The position numbers and the translations under genes are program-made. 64,000 nt of DNA. It comes from Polytrichum commune (taxonomy: Eukaryota > Streptophyta > Polytrichopsida > Polytrichales > Polytrichaceae). The notes under the pieces were generated by a model. The model was not told the origin of the DNA, made no database searches, and saw nothing but the letters and a program-made list of their open reading frames with translations. This document shows positions 59,027 through 64,000 of the stretch, piece after piece; positions within the stretch are counted from its first letter, which is position 1; each line of letters starts with the position of its first letter. The stretch lies in NCBI GenBank assembly GCA_950295325.1, contig OX485803.1:50669554-50733553 (forward strand). Reading direction: 5' to 3'.

Positions 59027-61484
59027 CCCCAAATGGTAATTAAGCTCACAACTTAAATTTGCAATTTGCAATTTTCTCCCAAAGCTCATGTATACCTTCT
59101 TGTGAGGAAGTATCCATGACAATACAGAACACAGGTCTGTATGCCTGTAATGTTGAGGAAGACCCAAGTTGATCTTCTTCTAATTATTTTCTTACATAGA
59201 AATTTCTTGCTTGGGCCTCATGGGTTGTTGATTATTTCATCATCCAGTTGCAAGATTATACACAAGGTGCTTGGATAGATCATACCTCTTGTACTTCATC
59301 AATTATTACCAGAAGTGCACCAAGCATCCTGGTTCTTGTCATCCTTGTTATAACAAACATGAACTTAAATTGATTGTTCCAGTACAAAGTTGACCTCTTG
59401 ACTCCCTTCCATGCAGGATAGAAATTGAATGGTTGCCGAAACTTCGCAAGAGTGTCAATATAGGCCTGACCCTTTGGCCTTGTAAGTTGTAACTGTACCA
59501 AAAACCTGTCACCCATCTTTTGACTTCGGTGGAAATGTTATGGTCATAACTTGGCCATTAAACTTACGAGTACAACTTACACGTATTTTTTAAGACCAAG
59601 CTTTATGGGTACTCAATGCTCAACTATTAATTTCTTCTGCTCTAACCTAGCCTGTCCTTTCATGGATGGCGAGAGAACTTGAGGTTCCTATAGCTAGAAC
59701 CCACCCCGCAGCCAGGTTCTCTTAATGAACAAAGAGCAGATGCTTTGCATAAATGCTAAAACCTTTTGGCTGTAACTTTACTTAACCCAAACTTTAGAGT
59801 GGTGTCGGTCAGGTTGTCTAGATTGTGGTTAATATGATAGTTGTGAGATACTTAGAAATTGCTATAACTCTAAGCCTAGGCTCTGAAGGGAGATTTCATT
59901 TTTAAAGTGAACACTTCTCAAGGAATCCCACCTCCAGGCTTCTACACTGCATAGGGTCTTTAGTGTGACTAGCCTAAGTGAATTCTCTATCATTTCAAGT
60001 AAATGTATCATAGTACTTACTTTAATATTTTAAATATTTTAAATATTGGACCAAAGTACAAGGGAAAATAAAATGTTTCATTAAATAAGTTGGAGGACAC
60101 ACTCGCACGGCTCCAGGTGTCTTAACTTGTCAAAAAGTGGTTAAGAATTTATTTAAGTAACTTGGAATCACAACTCAACCTAACAAGTCATGCTATTCAA
60201 AAGGTCACCCCTAATGACCCTATTTCGTGTATTGAATGAGAAGGAGGAGTATGTTTCCATAAGCTTAGGTTTTGATTCTTTTTTCTTGGTAAGTCAGTCA
60301 ATCATGAGTAAATTTCCCAAATCCTCTCATCGTGATAATAAAGACAAGAAGAGTACCTAATAAAGAATATTTTTCAATCCTCCGCTTTCCAAAGATGTGA
60401 GATTTTGTGGTGTTATTAGTTAAGGAATAGAGTATAATCAAACGGAAACCATTCTCATCCGCACCATGTATTTGGGTTGCATTAAGTTAAGTTTCTCATA
60501 TGCAAGCAACCTTCCATGTGTTCAATTAATGTCAATTATTTGACACAAATTTACATATTATATGAATTCCATAGCACCTAAATGGGCCTCAAAAGACCAC
60601 TTGCATACAATTAAGTCCCAGAGCTTGTATTCAATGACAGTGTTTCACTCAAAATTATCATATTGAATATGTTGGTAAGAGACTAATCATGATATAGTTC
60701 TCCAACACTATATGAAGAATTCCCGGCCCCATCCAACTTCTATACTCAACTAGATAATTTTAATATCTTTTGAACTTCCTTACTATATTTAGGTATATTA
60801 TATACATTCATCTAAAATGATCGGTGATTTGCCTAGAGCCTTGAATCTGAACCAAGTATTTACCAAACTCAACCAGTCCATCTGTAATAAGCGGTCAGGT
60901 CTCCCTTTTCGTAGTAGCACACATCTCACGCAACTGAAAAAATTGCAAGGAATTACCGTTACCATGGTTTGCAAAACATACAACTTTGCAGATGCCTAGG
61001 GTATGACGTGGATCGTGTGCGAGTCCCTGGTGAGATTGCATGCAAATACATATGATATTACATCACCAGGAATGTAATGTAGGTATACCAGCATAGATCA
61101 GCTCTTCAATTCCCAGGGACTGGCAAGAATAGGATACCTTGCTTCTCAAGAGTTTCTTGCGGTTATCAAATCCCAGCTAGCCTGCAGCGTAAGCTTACAG
61201 ACAGTCTCGGAGGGTACACATGAGACAGACAGGGAACCCCAGAAGAAGTGTCTGAATGAAAGAGCAGAGATATATAGTATATGGTATGGCAAGTTACGCA
61301 GAGTGTCTGACCACATAAAATTGCAGGCCACAACTGTTTTTCTGGTATACATATGCTTCCTACTATGCTTATCTCAACAGTTCCAGCAGTCAAACTAAGA
61401 CCACACCAGGTCTAGCTGTTGGAGTTTCGGCATCCACAAGAAATGTGAGGGAGACGTGTGGTATTTGGATACTTTTCTTGACTC
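57551..61484. other. Gene-free region
   Basis: No gene recognised. Holds a TA/TG microsatellite (58986-59026), a family F block at 60790-60930 (AAAATGATCGGTGATTTGCC, AACTCAACCAGTCCATCTGT), and a stretch at about 60690-60775 similar to 54000-54090 (CCAGCCCCACC..., CTATACTCARCTAGATAAT). Confidence 0.55.
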
Positions 61485-61830
61485 TGCGCTCACTTCTTGG
61501 AGGATATGAAACACACAATTAGTGCGAGATGATTAGCAAATTCAACTTGTGCACATTGTCATTTCCCTCACTTTCCAAAGTCTATGTATGTGAATCTCTT
61601 ATTCATTGTCATGAACATGATTCTCATGCTCATTAAGTGGTAAAATACATCCCAACAATCATGTTGACTAATGAGTCTATAATGTTTAGCATATTTTGAA
61701 CACGCAATGTATCAATCTCCTTCAACACATGTCATTTTAGTGTTCGTTCTTGGATCCACACCTAACCACACACCACTCAAATGTAGGTGTCTGATGAAGA
61801 TGAGTAATTGAATTAGGCACATCTAGGTAC
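61485..61830 (-). mobile_element. Family A MITE copy
   Basis: Reverse orientation: CACTTCTTGGAGGATATGAA, ACACAATTAGTGCGAGATG, GGTAAAATACATCCC, GTCTATAATGTTTAGCATAT, TTAGTGTTCGTTCTTGGATC, CACTCAAATGTAGGTGTCTG and a final GGCACATCTAGGTACC. Confidence 0.8.
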
Positions 61831-62099
61831 CTCATAATGAACACCAGGAAGCTATGGACAACATAACCGGTGAGAGGAGTGGTTGTACCAAGTTGACACG
61901 CCATGGAGTGGTGGGTCCAAGTCCACCTACTCAAGTTGGTTGATGTAGTAGTCATAATTGATCAACTCATGGACAACATCGGGGAATTATGGATGATGTA
62001 GTGCCTCCATGGGTGAAACATTAGGACAAGTTATGATAACCCTTTTGCTCTTGATGAGAAACCAATTATGTAGGAGCACCAAGTTGCACTAAGGCCTAA

Positions 62100-62470
62100 T
62101 CTTGGGGTCCTAGCCAATGGTGGACCGGTATATAGGTGAATGCATGGTATCAATAATCAACAACAATAATGGTATCAAAGAGCCTACCCATGGGTATCAT
62201 AATTGTAACACCAATCAAACACTGATATTTGATGGGTATGTCAAGGTGAGAGAATCTTTGTATACCCGAGTTATTATTTGGGTCAATACCATTCTAAACC
62301 ATATTGATACTAGGTGATTTTACCTAGGTATGAAAGATCTTGCATGGTAATATTGAATGGTATCAAAAACAAATATACCGTCAAATACCCATACCCTAAT
62401 GGTATCAAAAAGTATGAAATTCTCATTATGTACACCCAAATGATACCAAAAATAGAAAATACGAATTTAA
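62100..62470. repeat. Region with repeated TGGTATCAA motif
   Basis: TGGTATCAA or its close variants occur at least five times (62144, 62170, 62349, 62400 and, as inverted TTTGGTATCA, near 62442). The spacing is irregular. No coding or structural explanation is evident; it may be a decayed repeat built from a short unit. Confidence 0.5.
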
Positions 62471-63344
62471 CAGTCGCCCTTGTGATTGGTTGCTTTTTAG
62501 TCTTAGCTATGAGGGCACGAGGAACTCCATTAACAAAAACCAATGGTAAGATAGATGAGTAACAAGGCATTTGGGGATGGGACAAAAACTACCCAACATG
62601 TCATTGCTTGGTAGATAAAACAGTGAACATATGTGAAAGCTACTTAACTAAAACCTACTTGAAAATCTCCAGAACAAGTTCTTATAGGTGCATTGGGATA
62701 GCCGGATGCCTCCGCTATAACCAAGGGAGCTTTACCCGGTTTTTAGGAAATACTTGGGGTCTTAGCTAAAGTCGGGTGGGAAGGGGACATCAGTGGTATA
62801 TGACAAGGATTATAGTGAAGAACTTCTAGATTCAACAAGGGACATAATTGGGAAAACCTATACGATCACTTAAAAAGAAAGGGAATCTTCAAATTGATCT
62901 CCTATAACTTCAAATGAGAATATGCATGATTTGCATGAACTGCTAACCAGATGCGATCCAATGGTCAATAATGTGCCATATACCTGAGTAAGGAGAAAAG
63001 GAAAGAAGCATTAAGATATCAGACACAATCATGAAACAGAGGACAATGCAGTACTACTAGCCTTACTGTCAAGGTACAGGCTTCTCTTATTCAGTGTCTG
63101 CAAAGTTTCTGGCACCAGTGGCTAGCTACTGGCATGGTGTCAGGCCACAGGCGTTTCTTTCAATCAATGTCTCGACACTCTCGAGTAAAATAAACTGTGT
63201 TGTATCATTACAGTTCTGATCATCAACTACATGTTGGGAGGATGCAGGATAGATGGATGGGGGTAGAAATTTAATTTACAATATTGCAAGAAAAATAATT
63301 TGACAGGGATGGTAACTTGGTAGATATACATCATCAGATGCTTT

Positions 63345-63690
63345 TCTTTAATCTGCATCAACCACTTCTCACAGGATACGAAACATGTTATTAGTGCAGA
63401 TGAGTGGCAAATCCAAATCGTGCCCATAACCAATTGCCACATAATCTCTGGGGATCACAAGAATATCTTTTTCGATTTCAAAGTGAAGATGTTGGTGCTC
63501 ATTCAGTGGTCATATAGATTCACCTAATCACATTGACTAATGGATATAGAATGGTTATCACATTTTTTAGCACTTTAGTCCAATCTCTCTTGAACACATG
63601 TCTTTTTGTCGTTCGTTCTTACATCCACACATAACCACATACCACGCAAATATAGGTGTCTGGTATTTCTATATTGGATTTAAGCATGTC
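63345..63690 (-). mobile_element. Family A MITE copy
   Basis: Reverse orientation: CCACTTCTCACAGGATACGA, GTTATTAGTGCAGATGAG, CAAATCCAAATCGTGCCC, CAAAGTGAAGATG, GGTCATATAGATTC, AGAATGGTTATCACAT, TCCAATCTCTCTTGAACACA, GCAAATATAGGTGTCTGG and a final CATGTCTACCTTAGTAC. Confidence 0.82.
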
Positions 63691-64000
63691 TACCTTAGTA
63701 CACAGTACTGTCAGAAATATTTCAATTGCAAGTTCGATGATAATTCAAGCTCTAAAATAAGTTACAGTACACAAGCGCCCGCAGAATTTGAAACTCTGCA
63801 GATGACATGCATTTCTATTTTTTGGTAGTGCACTCTAATTTCATAGCCTACGCCACAGCATCCACCACATGCATGGCTGCTGATCCAATCAGCATAGAAA
63901 TTTGGCTACTACTGGGTCACTTATACTCTGCTCAGAGATTTGGAGAGGATGATGCTCTACGCTAATTTGACAGTTTGGTCATCTTATTCCTTCAGGCCTA
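63691..64000. other. Right edge, nothing recognised
   Basis: No gene, repeat end or RNA gene can be supported. The window may cut a feature here. Confidence 0.5.

Noticed and set aside
1..64000. CRISPR arrays, rRNA, tRNA or bacterial operons
   Set aside because: No regularly spaced repeats with unique spacers, no rRNA blocks and no cloverleaf that I could recognise; gene structure is eukaryotic throughout.

Overview
This is nuclear DNA of a land plant (or close streptophyte relative). The support is GT-AG introns of about 70 bp to 2.3 kb, a chloroplast-targeted Mn2+/Ca2+ transporter with an N-terminal transit region, a 610-residue DRP1-type dynamin split into 16 exons, a plant HAK/KUP potassium-transporter exon, and many short non-autonomous DNA transposons (MITEs) in introns and intergenic DNA. 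I cannot fix the species. There is no prokaryotic, phage or CRISPR content. Layout, left to right. 1-5.5 kb: gene-free, with repeat fragments and a Harbinger-type MITE. 5.7-7.1 kb (+): a two-exon gene for a protein with a mitochondrial-type presequence and only the C-terminal domain X of a group II intron maturase; its single intron seems to have been created by tandem duplication of an AGGT-containing segment. 8.5-14.7 kb (-): complete ten-exon PAM71/CMT1-type GDT1 transporter. 14.7-17.2 kb: a tandem duplication and several MITEs. 17.9-19.4 kb (-): a single-exon 513-residue protein of unknown function with two N-terminal hydrophobic segments. 19.4-28.8 kb: leader region, promoter and MITE-rich DNA. 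28.8-35.1 kb (+): complete DRP1. 35.6-35.8 kb (+): an isolated but intact KUP exon. 37.2-40.2 kb (-) and 40.8-48.4 kb (+): a head-to-head pair, a PLAC8-domain protein and a PGAP5/MPPE1-type metallophosphoesterase. 51.7-57.6 kb (+): a lipase-family gene that looks broken, with one exon inverted and the active-site serine exon not found. 57.6-64 kb: repeats only. Five of the genes look functional (maturase-X, GDT1, DRP1, PLAC8, MPPE1-like); the 513-residue ORF is probably also real. They do not form a pathway: they act in mitochondria or chloroplast (RNA splicing, Mn/Ca supply), at the cell plate and plasma membrane (dynamin), in membranes (PLAC8), and in the secretory pathway (GPI-anchor remodelling). 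At least six repeat families, here called A to F, recur; several copies lie inside introns, in one case 44 bp from a splice acceptor. Exon joins given below were checked for GT-AG ends and for reading phase by hand; UTR ends are not determined.
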